Shown piece after piece: positions 9,086-17,198 of a DNA stretch of 64,000 nucleotides (position 1 is the first letter of the stretch; every line of letters starts with the position of its first letter). The notes beneath the pieces were generated by a model. The model made no database searches, was not told the DNA's origin, and saw only the letters and a program-made list of their open reading frames with translations. Position numbers and translations under genes: made by a program. This DNA comes from Leptospira biflexa serovar Patoc strain 'Patoc 1 (Paris)' (GTDB lineage: Bacteria > Spirochaetota > Leptospiria > Leptospirales > Leptospiraceae): contig NC_010602.1 of NCBI RefSeq assembly GCF_000017685.1, positions 3,049,001 to 3,113,000 on the forward strand, written 5' to 3'.

Positions 9086-9868
9086 CTAAAAGATTAAATC
9101 AAAACTATCTTGTAAGGCCGTAACAGTGTCATCATCATCTGTTAAAGGTAAGATAATGGCAGTTCGACCTGCTAACCGAGAAGGAAGGCCTTTTGCGATT
9201 AATTTGGCACAGGAAACAAGTAAACGAGTAGAAACGGTTTCCGCTAAACCTAACTCCGGTTTATGTCGAACCAAATTGGCGTATTGGACCAATTTTTTGG
9301 AAATTGATTCTGAGATTCCTGTTTCTCCTACAATGATTTTTTCTTCTACAGATGGTTTAGGATACGGAAAGTCCATTCCCAAAAACCTTTGTTTGGTGGA
9401 TGGTTTTAGTTCTTTGAACCCTTTTTGGTATCCAGGATTATAAGAGGCAACGAGTAAAAAGTTTGGATGGGCGATCACTTCTTCGTTCTTGCGTTCAATA
9501 AACAATGTCCGCCTGTGATCGGTAAGGGAATGAATCGTGACAAGAGTATCTGGCCTTGCCTCCGCAATTTCGTCTAAATACACAATCGCACCTTCTTTGA
9601 CACCAGTAGTGAGAGGACCATCCATCCAAACGGTATCAGAACCCTTCACAAGGAAGCGTCCCACCAAATCCACAGCCGAGGTTTCATCATTACATAATAT
9701 GGTGATGAGTTTACGGCCCATTTGGTGTGCCATAAATTCTAAAAATCGAGATTTACCGGAGCCAGTAGGACCTTTTAACAAAAGCGGCAGAGAATTCTCC
9801 GCCGCCATTTGAAAAATTTCCACTTCCTTACCGATTGGTTCGTAATAGGGAATTTTTGTTGTTAACAT
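9086..9868 (-). CDS. norQ: MoxR-type AAA+ ATPase NorQ
   Basis: The 260-residue cytoplasmic ATPase pairs with NorD to mature the NorCB complex. Walker A is GPTGSGKS (residues 33-40), Walker B is IVYLDEIAEA and sensor-type residues lie in LLVASYNPGY. The stretch PSTKQRFLGMDFPYP is typical of the NorQ/CbbQ group. The C-terminal helical lid contains AETVSTRLLVSCAKLI. It lies 3 bp downstream of norB and 9 bp upstream of norD, within the same transcription unit. Length matches the family norm of about 260-270 residues. Confidence 0.92.
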   Translation of the reverse strand: MLTTKIPYYEPIGKEVEIFQMAAENSLPLLLKGPTGSGKSRFLEFMAHQMGRKLITILCNDETSAVDLVGRFLVKGSDTVWMDGPLTTGVKEGAIVYLDEIAEARPDTLVTIHSLTDHRRTLFIERKNEEVIAHPNFLLVASYNPGYQKGFKELKPSTKQRFLGMDFPYPKPSVEEKIIVGETGISESISKKLVQYANLVRHKPELGLAETVSTRLLVSCAKLIAKGLPSRLAGRTAIILPLTDDDDTVTALQDSFDLIF

Positions 9869-9871
9869 AAG

Positions 9872-11221
9872 TTAATCTAGATCACCTACATTTTTTCCAA
9901 GTGCTTCGTTAGATGGAAGTCCATGTCGAATGAAATCCACAATAAAGTATGTGATGCCAATCGTAAAGAGGGTCGCCGCAAGTAACATTCCGTAAAAATG
10001 GAAAATGATTTCTTTTTGTACGACAAGAAAGTCCATTCCCAATTTACGTTCGAGATATACCTGTGTGATCCCTGCCACAGCGAGTGCACCTGTCATCCCT
10101 AACATTCCAATGTTCGAAGCCCAAAATGCTAAATATCCAGACATTCCAGTAAACAATTTTCTTCCTGTCATGTTTGGCATGGCATATGAAATCACAGCTA
10201 ACACTAACATAGCGTAGGCTCCCCAGAAGGCAAGGTGTCCGTGCATCGCGGTGACAAGAGTTCCATGTGTCCATTGGTTGACCGCAGGCCAAGTATGAGC
10301 AAAACCAAGAAAACCCGCTCCAATAAAAGACATCATGGCACTGCCAAGTGTCCAATAGAGTGCAATTTTGTTTGGATGGTCTTTTCCTTTTTTTCGGTAC
10401 ATATTGAGTGCCCAAATCGCCATTCCAAGGAAGGCAAGCGGTTCTAACGCGGAGAAAATCCCACCCACCATGAGCCAATACTTCGGTGTTCCGATCCAAT
10501 AGTAATGGTGTCCCGTTCCCAAAATTCCAGAAAGGAAAGTGAGACCAACAACAACATACAACCATTTTTCAATGACTTCTCTATCCACTCCCGTGAGTTT
10601 GATGAGTAAAAATGCTAAGATACCACCCATGATGAGTTCCCAAACTCCTTCTACCCAAAGGTGAACGACCCACCAACGAAAGTAGGAATCGAGAGTTTGG
10701 TTGTCGAAGTAAATCATACCTGGGAGGTACAATAGAGCAGCACATAACAGACCAAAGAAGAGGACAAGTTGTGTTGTACTTCTTTTTTTGGCTTCCCAAA
10801 TTGTCATAGCAATGTTAAAAAGAAAGGTTAGAACGTTGACTACTACAAGGTAATCAAGAGGTCTTGGAATTTCCAAAAACTTTCTTCCTTCCCACCAATT
10901 AAAATGGAAACCAACAATGGCAACAACACCTACAACAACCCAAGAAATGAGTTGGATATAAGCAAGTTTTACACTGTATAATTCCCTATCAGATTCTTCC
11001 GGGATGATGTAATACGCAGCACCCATAAATCCTGTTAATAACCAAACGACGAGTAAATTGGTATGTGTCGCACGTGCCGTGTTAAATGGAATGTAATCGT
11101 GTAATCCATCCATTCCGATACGAGCAAAACCCATGATAAAACCATAAACGATTTGTAACGATAAGAGTAACATACAAGTTGCAAAGAACCAATATGCGAC
11201 CTTTTGTGATTGGAATCTCAT
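9872..11221 (-). CDS. norB: Nitric oxide reductase large subunit NorB (cNOR)
   Basis: NorB is the integral membrane catalytic subunit that reduces 2 NO to N2O at a haem b3-FeB centre, taking electrons from NorC. The 449-residue protein has about 12 membrane helices. Ligands expected from the family are present: His53 for haem b, His187, His238 and His239 for FeB, Glu191 and Glu195 near the site, and His327 and His329 in MHGHLAFWG for haems b3 and b. It lacks the N-terminal extension of quinol-dependent qNOR and is preceded by norC, so it is the cytochrome c-dependent type. The gap to norC is 9 bp. Confidence 0.95.
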   Translation of the reverse strand: MRFQSQKVAYWFFATCMLLLSLQIVYGFIMGFARIGMDGLHDYIPFNTARATHTNLLVVWLLTGFMGAAYYIIPEESDRELYSVKLAYIQLISWVVVGVVAIVGFHFNWWEGRKFLEIPRPLDYLVVVNVLTFLFNIAMTIWEAKKRSTTQLVLFFGLLCAALLYLPGMIYFDNQTLDSYFRWWVVHLWVEGVWELIMGGILAFLLIKLTGVDREVIEKWLYVVVGLTFLSGILGTGHHYYWIGTPKYWLMVGGIFSALEPLAFLGMAIWALNMYRKKGKDHPNKIALYWTLGSAMMSFIGAGFLGFAHTWPAVNQWTHGTLVTAMHGHLAFWGAYAMLVLAVISYAMPNMTGRKLFTGMSGYLAFWASNIGMLGMTGALAVAGITQVYLERKLGMDFLVVQKEIIFHFYGMLLAATLFTIGITYFIVDFIRHGLPSNEALGKNVGDLD

Positions 11222-11230
11222 TGTTTCTCC

Positions 11231-11935
11231 TTATTTTAATGCAGAAAGATAAGTGACGATGTCCTTTCTTTCTGTATCACTTAACGGCAACTTCGGCATA
11301 TTTGTTCCCGGTTTGATTGCTTGTGGGTCGATTAACCATCGATTGAGGTAATCGGCATCAAACTTTGATCCCACATGGTCAAGTGCCGGTCCCACATTTC
11401 CACCTTTACCACCTACTGCATGACAGGCGACACAAAGTTGTGAAAACTTTTCTGGTTGTGCCACTTTGACAACGTTTGCAGTTGTTTGCGAAGGAACAGC
11501 TGTTGCGATCGAATCAACTGGGATATTCGGTTTTGGAGGCCAACCGTTTGCATCAATTTTTCCAACCCAATCCAAAAATGCGATGACTTGTCCTTTTTCT
11601 TCTTTGGTAAAATTGTATTTCACCATCTTTCGTTCTCCAGGGAACATGGCTTGCGGATCATCTAAGAACACATCGATCCAACTCACACCACGTCTTTCGA
11701 CAACCTTTGTCAAATCAGGAGCGTAATATGCTCCTTCCCCAAGTAACGTATGGCATCCCATACAATTGTTTTTTTCCCAAATTTCTTTCCCTTTTAGCAC
11801 ATCTTCCGTTAAGTTTTGCGCATTGGTACGGGTATCGTTTTGTCGCACAGAATCTATTGTGAGGAACACAAAGATAGCACTGAACAAAAACGTTCCACCC
11901 AGAAAGAATGCCCTTGCTTGCGATTTTGAAAGCAT
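11231..11935 (-). CDS. norC: Nitric oxide reductase cytochrome c subunit NorC fused to a second cytochrome c domain
   Basis: NorC is the membrane-anchored cytochrome c that passes electrons to NorB. Residues 1-30 hold the single membrane helix. The NorC domain has CMGCH at 58-62 and the conserved LLGEGAYYAPDL. After a Pro/Ala-rich linker (about 135-160) a second class I cytochrome c domain follows, with CVACH at 168-172 and a likely Met ligand in TNMPKL (Met213). The total of 234 residues compares with about 145-150 for ordinary NorC. The ATG at 11935 has a strong AGGAGG site and an Fnr/Dnr-box promoter 20 nt further upstream. It heads the norCBQD unit. Confidence 0.93.
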   Translation of the reverse strand: MLSKSQARAFFLGGTFLFSAIFVFLTIDSVRQNDTRTNAQNLTEDVLKGKEIWEKNNCMGCHTLLGEGAYYAPDLTKVVERRGVSWIDVFLDDPQAMFPGERKMVKYNFTKEEKGQVIAFLDWVGKIDANGWPPKPNIPVDSIATAVPSQTTANVVKVAQPEKFSQLCVACHAVGGKGGNVGPALDHVGSKFDADYLNRWLIDPQAIKPGTNMPKLPLSDTERKDIVTYLSALK

Positions 11936-12274
11936 CCTTACCTCCTTTTTTCCATTTTACAAATGTAAGTGGAGATTATACAATTTGCATTGATTCTAAT
12001 CAACTCCTTATTCATTTTATTGTGTTATCTTAAAATTTAAGCGGAAACAATGATATAATTGAGACTTGGAATCATTATAATCAATTAGTGTATCGAAACA
12101 CGAAGGTACGCTGGGCATTTTGAACGATTTCCCGAAAGGGAACTTCCAAGATGTGTGGAAGAAATTTGATTTCGTAAATTCGATGTGTGAAATGATATGA
12201 TTTGAATTAACAAATTAAGTGATTCCATTGTTTTGAATTTTCGATTGTTTAAAATTTACTAAAAAGGAGTTCCA
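11936..12274. promoter_or_regulatory. norC-norE divergent intergenic region (339 bp)
   Basis: No gene is seen here. The norC side holds an Fnr/Dnr box, a -10 element and a strong ribosome-binding site. The norE side is a longer AT-rich stretch. It contains a GAAA-tetraloop hairpin (TTCCC-GAAA-GGGAA, 12129-12142), a degenerate half-box (ATCAA at 12080-12084), and a possible sigma-70 promoter TTGTTT (12228-12233), N16, TAAAAT (12250-12255) just before AAGGAG. Confidence 0.6.
11962..12003 (-). promoter_or_regulatory. norC promoter with Fnr/Dnr box at -41.5
   Basis: The perfect palindrome TTGAT-TCTA-ATCAA lies at 11990-12003. Reading the minus strand, TACATT (11967-11962) fits a -10 element and places the start site at about 11955, exactly 41.5 bp from the box centre. 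The resulting leader is about 20 nt and carries AGGAGG before the norC ATG. Confidence 0.75.
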
Positions 12275-12847
12275 ATGAACACAACCAACCAAAAAGAGGA
12301 AGATGCGATATGGTACCCACCAGGAGGAATTCTCATCTGGCTCATTGTATTTGTAGAAGTGATCACATTTTGTATGGGGATTGGTTCCTTGGTTTATGAT
12401 AAAACCCAAAATCCATCGGGATTTTTATCCATGCAAAATCAATTGAACAGAAGTTTTGCGTTTTGGAATACCATCTTCCTTCTCACAAGTGGTTTTTTCC
12501 TAGCAATGAGTGTTTATGCCAAAGAAATTCAAAAAGAATCTATGTATCTCTATGGATTATTGTTTTCCATGTTTTTTGGCATGGGGTTCTTGCTACTTAA
12601 GCTTTTGGAATTTTACGATAAATGGACGTTAGGTTTTACTTTAGACGAAAGTGTTTTTTTTAGTTACTATTGGTTGTTAACAGGATTTCACTACTTACAT
12701 GTGGCAGTTGGCCTTATCATCCTTTTCATTGTATTTTTGAATCGGAAGACCATCGAACTCGTGAATTTGGAAGCTGGTGCGATTTTTTGGCATATGTGTG
12801 ATTTGATCTGGCTGATTTTGTATCCAGCTTTGTATTTGATCCAATAA
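12275..12847 (+). CDS. norE: NorE-like haem-copper oxidase subunit III homologue
   Basis: The 190-residue protein has about five membrane helices. It resembles cytochrome c oxidase subunit III and NorE, which supports NO reductase activity in denitrifiers without being catalytic. Visible family features are WYPPGGILIWLIVFVE at the N-terminus, LTGFHYLHVAVGLIIL with the conserved Gly-Phe-His, and a final helix with IFWHMCDLIWLILYPALYL. It starts 9 nt after AAGGAG, and norF follows after 9 bp. Its divergence from norC and the neighbouring norF favour norE over an oxidase subunit; no other oxidase gene is nearby. Confidence 0.85.
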   Translation: MNTTNQKEEDAIWYPPGGILIWLIVFVEVITFCMGIGSLVYDKTQNPSGFLSMQNQLNRSFAFWNTIFLLTSGFFLAMSVYAKEIQKESMYLYGLLFSMFFGMGFLLLKLLEFYDKWTLGFTLDESVFFSYYWLLTGFHYLHVAVGLIILFIVFLNRKTIELVNLEAGAIFWHMCDLIWLILYPALYLIQ

Positions 12848-12856
12848 GGAGGATTT

Positions 12857-13087
12857 ATGTTACGAATTGTTTTGACTTATCTCATTTTACTTCTCATCGT
12901 TTATCTTTCGTTTTACGGACTTGGTTCCTTTGTACCAGGAAATTGGAACTTGATACTTATGAGTGCTCTCAAATTCCTATTCATTTCGTATGTGTTTATG
13001 AATTTAATGCGCGCCCATTTTTTTTGGAAATTGATTTTCTCAAGTTTAATCTTTGTGTATTCGTTTGGGATTTGGTATTTTACTTAA
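12857..13087 (+). CDS. norF: NorF-like small membrane protein (subunit IV-like)
   Basis: The 76-residue protein has three predicted membrane helices with the motif LKFLFISYVFMNLMRAHFFW. This resembles the small oxidase subunit IV/NorF family, in which a Lys-Phe segment is followed by F-M-x-LxxAH. It follows norE by 9 bp behind an AGGAGG-type site. NorF is known as an accessory factor for full NO reductase activity. Its stop codon overlaps the stop of convergent mtnC by 3 bp, so no terminator fits between them. Confidence 0.75.
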   Translation: MLRIVLTYLILLLIVYLSFYGLGSFVPGNWNLILMSALKFLFISYVFMNLMRAHFFWKLIFSSLIFVYSFGIWYFT

Positions 13088-13827
13088 AAATGTTCCCAAA
13101 CCGGGAATGGATGTGGTTTTTGGGCCAGGTTTCCTGGTCGATTTAAAATCACCACATCCATACCTGTGGCATTTGCAGCTTCCGCTTCCTCGACAATGTC
13201 CGTAAAAAAACGAATTTCACTTGGAGATACAGCAAGTGTACTTGCGATCCTTTCATAACTTGTTTTTTCCCTTTTTCCACCCACTGCTGTATCAAAGTAC
13301 ATAGTAAAATACTGCCGCAAATCACCTAACACAGAATATTGGTAAATCAAATGTTGTGCCTCAACGGAGCCTGAAGAGTAAACATGATTTTGGATTCCAG
13401 ATTGAATTGCGTCATTTAAAAACTTGGGGACATCATCAAATACTGTACTTTTGATTTCACCCGATTCATATCCTTCTTTCCAAATTTTCCCTTGGATCTC
13501 TTTCAGCGGACCAAATTTACGATCTTTTTCAATCAGATATTCAAAATACACTGAAACCATGTCTTTTGAAAGAGTATTGGGAACTTCATTCACAATCAGG
13601 CCCGATGGTACATTTTTAATTCTGAATTTTTCTATGAATAAGGGATCGCCGGAAGAAGTATCCTTTTGGAATTCTGTTTGGACTTCTTTCCACTGAAGTT
13701 CCGTTAGTTGGTATTCTTTTAAAAAACGATGGATGTTTTTTGTAGCATAAGGGAAAAGGATTTGATGGACAAAGGCGATTGGTGCCGTTGTCCCTTCAAT
13801 ATCAAGTAAATTGTGTTTGATCTGCAT
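13084..13827 (-). CDS. mtnC: Enolase-phosphatase E1 / acireductone synthase MtnC
   Basis: MtnC enolises and dephosphorylates 2,3-diketo-5-methylthiopentyl-1-phosphate in the methionine salvage pathway. The 247-residue product begins with the family signature LLDIEGTTAPIAFVHQILFPYA, a HAD superfamily motif I variant with Asp and Glu as catalytic acids. Other HAD elements are VYSSGSVEAQ (motif II Ser), a Lys region in GGKREKTSY, and FFTDIVEEAEAANATGM (motif IV). No other methionine salvage gene is in the window; metK lies 10 kb away on the same strand. Convergent overlap with norF is limited to the stop codons. Confidence 0.93.
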   Translation of the reverse strand: MQIKHNLLDIEGTTAPIAFVHQILFPYATKNIHRFLKEYQLTELQWKEVQTEFQKDTSSGDPLFIEKFRIKNVPSGLIVNEVPNTLSKDMVSVYFEYLIEKDRKFGPLKEIQGKIWKEGYESGEIKSTVFDDVPKFLNDAIQSGIQNHVYSSGSVEAQHLIYQYSVLGDLRQYFTMYFDTAVGGKREKTSYERIASTLAVSPSEIRFFTDIVEEAEAANATGMDVVILNRPGNLAQKPHPFPVWEHF

Positions 13828-13873
13828 TGAATCTATTGTGTTACCGTTGAATTATTTAGGACAAAAAGATAAC

Positions 13874-15232
13874 CTAGGAAACATTCTGTTTCATCATCAA
13901 ATGCATGTTTGCTTCATCTTTTTCATAATTGAACAATACCAAAAACCATGCTAGGGCACAGGGAATCCAAAAAAGAATGGAGATCGAAAGAGCAAGTCCA
14001 CGATCAGGCGTGAGTCCAAGTATGACAGCTGACATGACAGGCCCAAGTCCTTTTCCTAAATCATCTGTTAGGTTGTAAATCGAAAAGATAGCACTTCTAG
14101 ATTTTGGTTCATTCACATTGAGAAGTACTGCCCTTACATTCGGTCCAGTGACAGAAATCATAATCCCAGTGAAGATGTTGAGTGCAATAAAAAGCCCCAT
14201 ATAGGGAACAATGTCAAACGAATACAATAAGAGAACTGCAGGGAACACTCCAAAAAATGTTGTACCCATACACAGTAGTGGTTGGTACGTTTTTTTCATA
14301 TTGTATAAAATTTGACCAATTACCCCACCAAAAAAAGTTCCTATAAAAATTCCAATAGCTGCAAAGGTAATCATTCCTGCTGAAACTTCTTTGGATAAGT
14401 GATAAGTATGTTCGTAATAATCGGCTAAATAAACAAAAAATACTCCCCAAGGAATACAACCAGGAAGGCCTTGTAAAAAAGCTCCGAGATTGGTTTTGTT
14501 ATGAAATAACAATCGGAAGTCTTTGAGTGTGATTTTATGTGAAAGTTCATCCACTCCCACTTCTTCGGCACCACCACGTTTTGGTTCTTTACAAAATAAT
14601 AAATACACAGCGGCAAAGAAAAAAGAAGGGGCAGACATATAAATAAATGATGCTCTCCAACCGTTGATCGGATCAGCGCCACCCAAAATCCCACCGAGTA
14701 ACTGACCTACCCCAACACCAAGTCCCATTGCAAGTGACACATAACCAGTGGCAATCGCTCTAGATTGGCTTGAAAAATAATCTCCAATCAAACTAAAAAG
14801 AAGTGGAAAAATCCCACCAAGTCCAAAACCACATAGGGTTCTTAGGATCAAAAACTGATCATAAGTTTCCGCATACGCTGTCAAAAAACAAGGAATCTCG
14901 CCTAATAGTACTGTAGCGACAAGTAAATTTTTGCGAGAAAATGCTTGGGAAAGGTAACCCATTGAAAGGGATACAAATCCACCTAAAATAAAAAACAAAA
15001 CAGGAATGATCCCACCAAACTTCCAATCCACTTCGTTTGGATCGGTGATACCTAAGGAAGCTCCAATATTTTTCATATTGGGTGCTATCAAGTTTTGATC
15101 GCCAAACAAAAAGAATGCCATCCCCATAATCATCCAAAAGGCTAATATCCCCCTCGGGCCATGGTTCACAAGTTCTGCAAGACCAAAAAACCGAAGGTAG
15201 GTGGTTTCTTGTTTTGATTTGTTTTGGTTCAT
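13874..15232 (-). CDS. Major facilitator superfamily transporter, Spinster-like
   Basis: The 452-residue transporter has 12 predicted membrane helices. MFS signatures include the loop 2-3 region GYLSQAFSRKNLL and the helix 4-5 region RTLCGFGLGGIFPLLFSLIGDYF, which resembles the Spinster branch (lipid or organic-anion export). The frame is open further upstream. The ATG at 15232 is preferred because it has an AAGGAAA site, overlaps the preceding gene as ATGA and gives a normal N-terminus. Substrate is unknown. Coupling to the secreted protein gene just upstream suggests a shared envelope role. Confidence 0.8.
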   Translation of the reverse strand: MNQNKSKQETTYLRFFGLAELVNHGPRGILAFWMIMGMAFFLFGDQNLIAPNMKNIGASLGITDPNEVDWKFGGIIPVLFFILGGFVSLSMGYLSQAFSRKNLLVATVLLGEIPCFLTAYAETYDQFLILRTLCGFGLGGIFPLLFSLIGDYFSSQSRAIATGYVSLAMGLGVGVGQLLGGILGGADPINGWRASFIYMSAPSFFFAAVYLLFCKEPKRGGAEEVGVDELSHKITLKDFRLLFHNKTNLGAFLQGLPGCIPWGVFFVYLADYYEHTYHLSKEVSAGMITFAAIGIFIGTFFGGVIGQILYNMKKTYQPLLCMGTTFFGVFPAVLLLYSFDIVPYMGLFIALNIFTGIMISVTGPNVRAVLLNVNEPKSRSAIFSIYNLTDDLGKGLGPVMSAVILGLTPDRGLALSISILFWIPCALAWFLVLFNYEKDEANMHLMMKQNVS

Positions 15233-16257
15233 AAATTGTTTTTCCTTTCTGTTTGTTTGCGATAGACAAAAATAAAAGAAAGTGTGAATAAAAGTCCTAA
15301 AAATCCAATCACAGCAAATAAAGATAAATCCCAACTCGTTAAAATCGATCCATTCCAAATCTCAGGATTCGGAGAATTTGCCATAGAAGGAAGGGCCTTT
15401 CCACCTCTAAAGCGAAACTCCACCACTGTTCCAAATTCAAGTGCATTCAAAACATAAGCACTGAGACCTTTGGGAACATCTTTGTCCAATTTCACCACGG
15501 GAGTTTTTTCATTTGTGATCACTTCCATATCTTGTGGTTTGACAAAAATAGGATATTTACCATTCTCAGACTCAATTAACATTCGTTCGCTGAACGAATG
15601 TTGTGAATTCGGAATCAAATACGAAACTTGTAATTCAGAACTTCCTGGTAAAATGGCACGGTCAAGGATCTTGCCGCCATTTGGCCCTTCAGGCACACCC
15701 AGAGGGATTGCCATTTTACTCCCTGGTTGTTGGAGTTGTGCCATGATTTCTGTGGCTTCCTTTGCTACCGAATATTCTAAAGCTCCACCAGATTTGGAAT
15801 CATAGGATTTGGGAGGATTACTTGCATTATCAATGAGGAATAATTTAAAAACACGAAGTCCCTTTTTCTCCCGCATAACTTGCATTAAGCTCTTGATAGA
15901 AACTTGTTTGCGATTGGCCCCAGTGTCATAGACAGTTATTTCTTGCGGAGAAGTACGAAACATTGTTGTTGGCGGGATCATTTTATTATAATTTACGCCT
16001 TGGTATTGGACTTGTAAAAGAATGGGAGCACCCTCTGGTAAATCCATTTCGGGAAACCGAAATTTCCCCGATTGAGGGCCAATTTCCGATAAGGGCACCA
16101 TCGCACCTTGTAAGGCCATCATCCGAATCGAGTCCGCTTTTCCTATACCTCTAGTTGTACCGTTTTGAATGGTTCCAAAGATGGATATTTTTTCCGCATA
16201 ACTTGCGCTTGAGAGGAGAAGGACAAAAAAAATGAGAAAACAATTGTGACGAAACAT
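15229..16257 (-). CDS. Secreted protein with C-terminal membrane anchor, unknown function
   Basis: The 342-residue protein has a cleavable-type signal peptide (FFVLLLSSASYA) and a beta-rich periplasmic part. An early segment resembles a carboxypeptidase-regulatory or transthyretin-like fold (ISIFGTIQNGTT...LPEGAPILLQVQYQG). A single C-terminal helix (SLFAVIGFLGLLFTLSFIFV) is followed by basic residues, giving a periplasmic domain tethered at its C-terminus. It overlaps the MFS gene by 4 bp (ATGA), so the two are probably made together. The family was not recognised. An accessory role for the transporter is an inference from coupling alone. Confidence 0.7.
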   Translation of the reverse strand: MFRHNCFLIFFVLLLSSASYAEKISIFGTIQNGTTRGIGKADSIRMMALQGAMVPLSEIGPQSGKFRFPEMDLPEGAPILLQVQYQGVNYNKMIPPTTMFRTSPQEITVYDTGANRKQVSIKSLMQVMREKKGLRVFKLFLIDNASNPPKSYDSKSGGALEYSVAKEATEIMAQLQQPGSKMAIPLGVPEGPNGGKILDRAILPGSSELQVSYLIPNSQHSFSERMLIESENGKYPIFVKPQDMEVITNEKTPVVKLDKDVPKGLSAYVLNALEFGTVVEFRFRGGKALPSMANSPNPEIWNGSILTSWDLSLFAVIGFLGLLFTLSFIFVYRKQTERKNNL

Positions 16258-16382
16258 TTTGATACTTTTTCTCGTTCTCTCGGTTCCAATCCAAGTGAAA
16301 AAACGAAAGTTTTTAAAAATTTAGAGGCGACAAGAGAGGTACTGGACATAATGCTTAAGTTAGGAAAGGAAAACCTGGCTAC

Positions 16383-17195
16383 ATGAAGCAATTGAGCGAA
16401 ATCGTTCACAATTCCTCAAAAGACGAGAGAGATATACTACTCGAATACCAGAATATCGATGTTTCTAAGTTGGAAACCTTAAACGTTCTGGGAATTCCAA
16501 TAGACAATGTCACAACTGATGAAGCCATTGCCAAACTCTTCCGCGTGCTTGAGAAAAAAGAAGGCATGCACCACGTACTGTTTTTAGATCCGATCAAACT
16601 CATGAGGATGCGCCCGAAAAAAGCCCTCCACCGCATTGCGGAAAAAGCAGGTACCATTTTAGTGGAAGGTGCCGGGATCGGGTGGATGACAAAGGGACGA
16701 TTGAAGGAACGAGTGACCCCAATCGCTGTGATGATGGACCTCATCCGCCTTGCAGAACTCAAAGAATTTACGGCATTTATTTTTGGTGCCAAAGACGAAA
16801 TCGTAGAACGAATTTATTTTAACCTCACAAGGCATTTTCCAAAGGTTCGCATTGTGGGAAGGCATGCTGGCCATCTTGATAGACAACGTGAAATGCGAGT
16901 CAAAGAAGCCATCCGTAAAACAGGACCCGATATCATCTTCCTTGCCATGGACTTCCCTGAACAAGAAATTTGGATCGAAAATAACACTGGTTACTTTGGC
17001 AAAGCAGTTGTCATCGGTGTCGGCGGCGCCTTAGATATGTTATCTGGTGCTGACAAAAAAGCGCCTGAATGGTTCAAAGAAAGAGGTCTTATCTGGTTAT
17101 GGCGAATCATCGCAAGACCTTATCGTATCCGAAGGATGGGGGAAACTTTTTACTTCATCCTACTCGGAATCCGCGAACGATTCCGCAAACATTAA
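16383..17195 (+). CDS. WecG/TagA/CpsF family glycosyltransferase (GT26)
   Basis: GT26 enzymes transfer a sugar, often ManNAc or its uronate, from UDP to a lipid-linked acceptor in surface polysaccharide synthesis. In the 270-residue protein the domain begins at about residue 35 (LGIPIDNVTTDEAI). It contains VLFLDPIKLMRMR, the variant ILVEGAGIGWMTKG, the GAKDEIVERI segment, and GPDIIFLAMDFPEQEIW. The conserved GVGGALDMLSGADKKAP and the C-terminal RPYRIRRM membrane-association tail follow. The ATG at 16383 follows a weak AGGAAAGG region. No other polysaccharide genes are adjacent, so the pathway cannot be named. It converges on the TPR gene with a 3-bp gap. Confidence 0.88.
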   Translation: MKQLSEIVHNSSKDERDILLEYQNIDVSKLETLNVLGIPIDNVTTDEAIAKLFRVLEKKEGMHHVLFLDPIKLMRMRPKKALHRIAEKAGTILVEGAGIGWMTKGRLKERVTPIAVMMDLIRLAELKEFTAFIFGAKDEIVERIYFNLTRHFPKVRIVGRHAGHLDRQREMRVKEAIRKTGPDIIFLAMDFPEQEIWIENNTGYFGKAVVIGVGGALDMLSGADKKAPEWFKERGLIWLWRIIARPYRIRRMGETFYFILLGIRERFRKH

Positions 17196-17198
17196 ACT

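Noticed and set aside
10044..10565. A 173-codon minus-strand frame within norB
   Set aside because: Same-strand shadow in another frame; Cys/Trp-rich, with no motif, while norB is complete with all ligands.
13084..13087. Frameshift or gene fusion at the norF/mtnC junction
   Set aside because: The genes are on opposite strands and merely share the bases of their stop codons.
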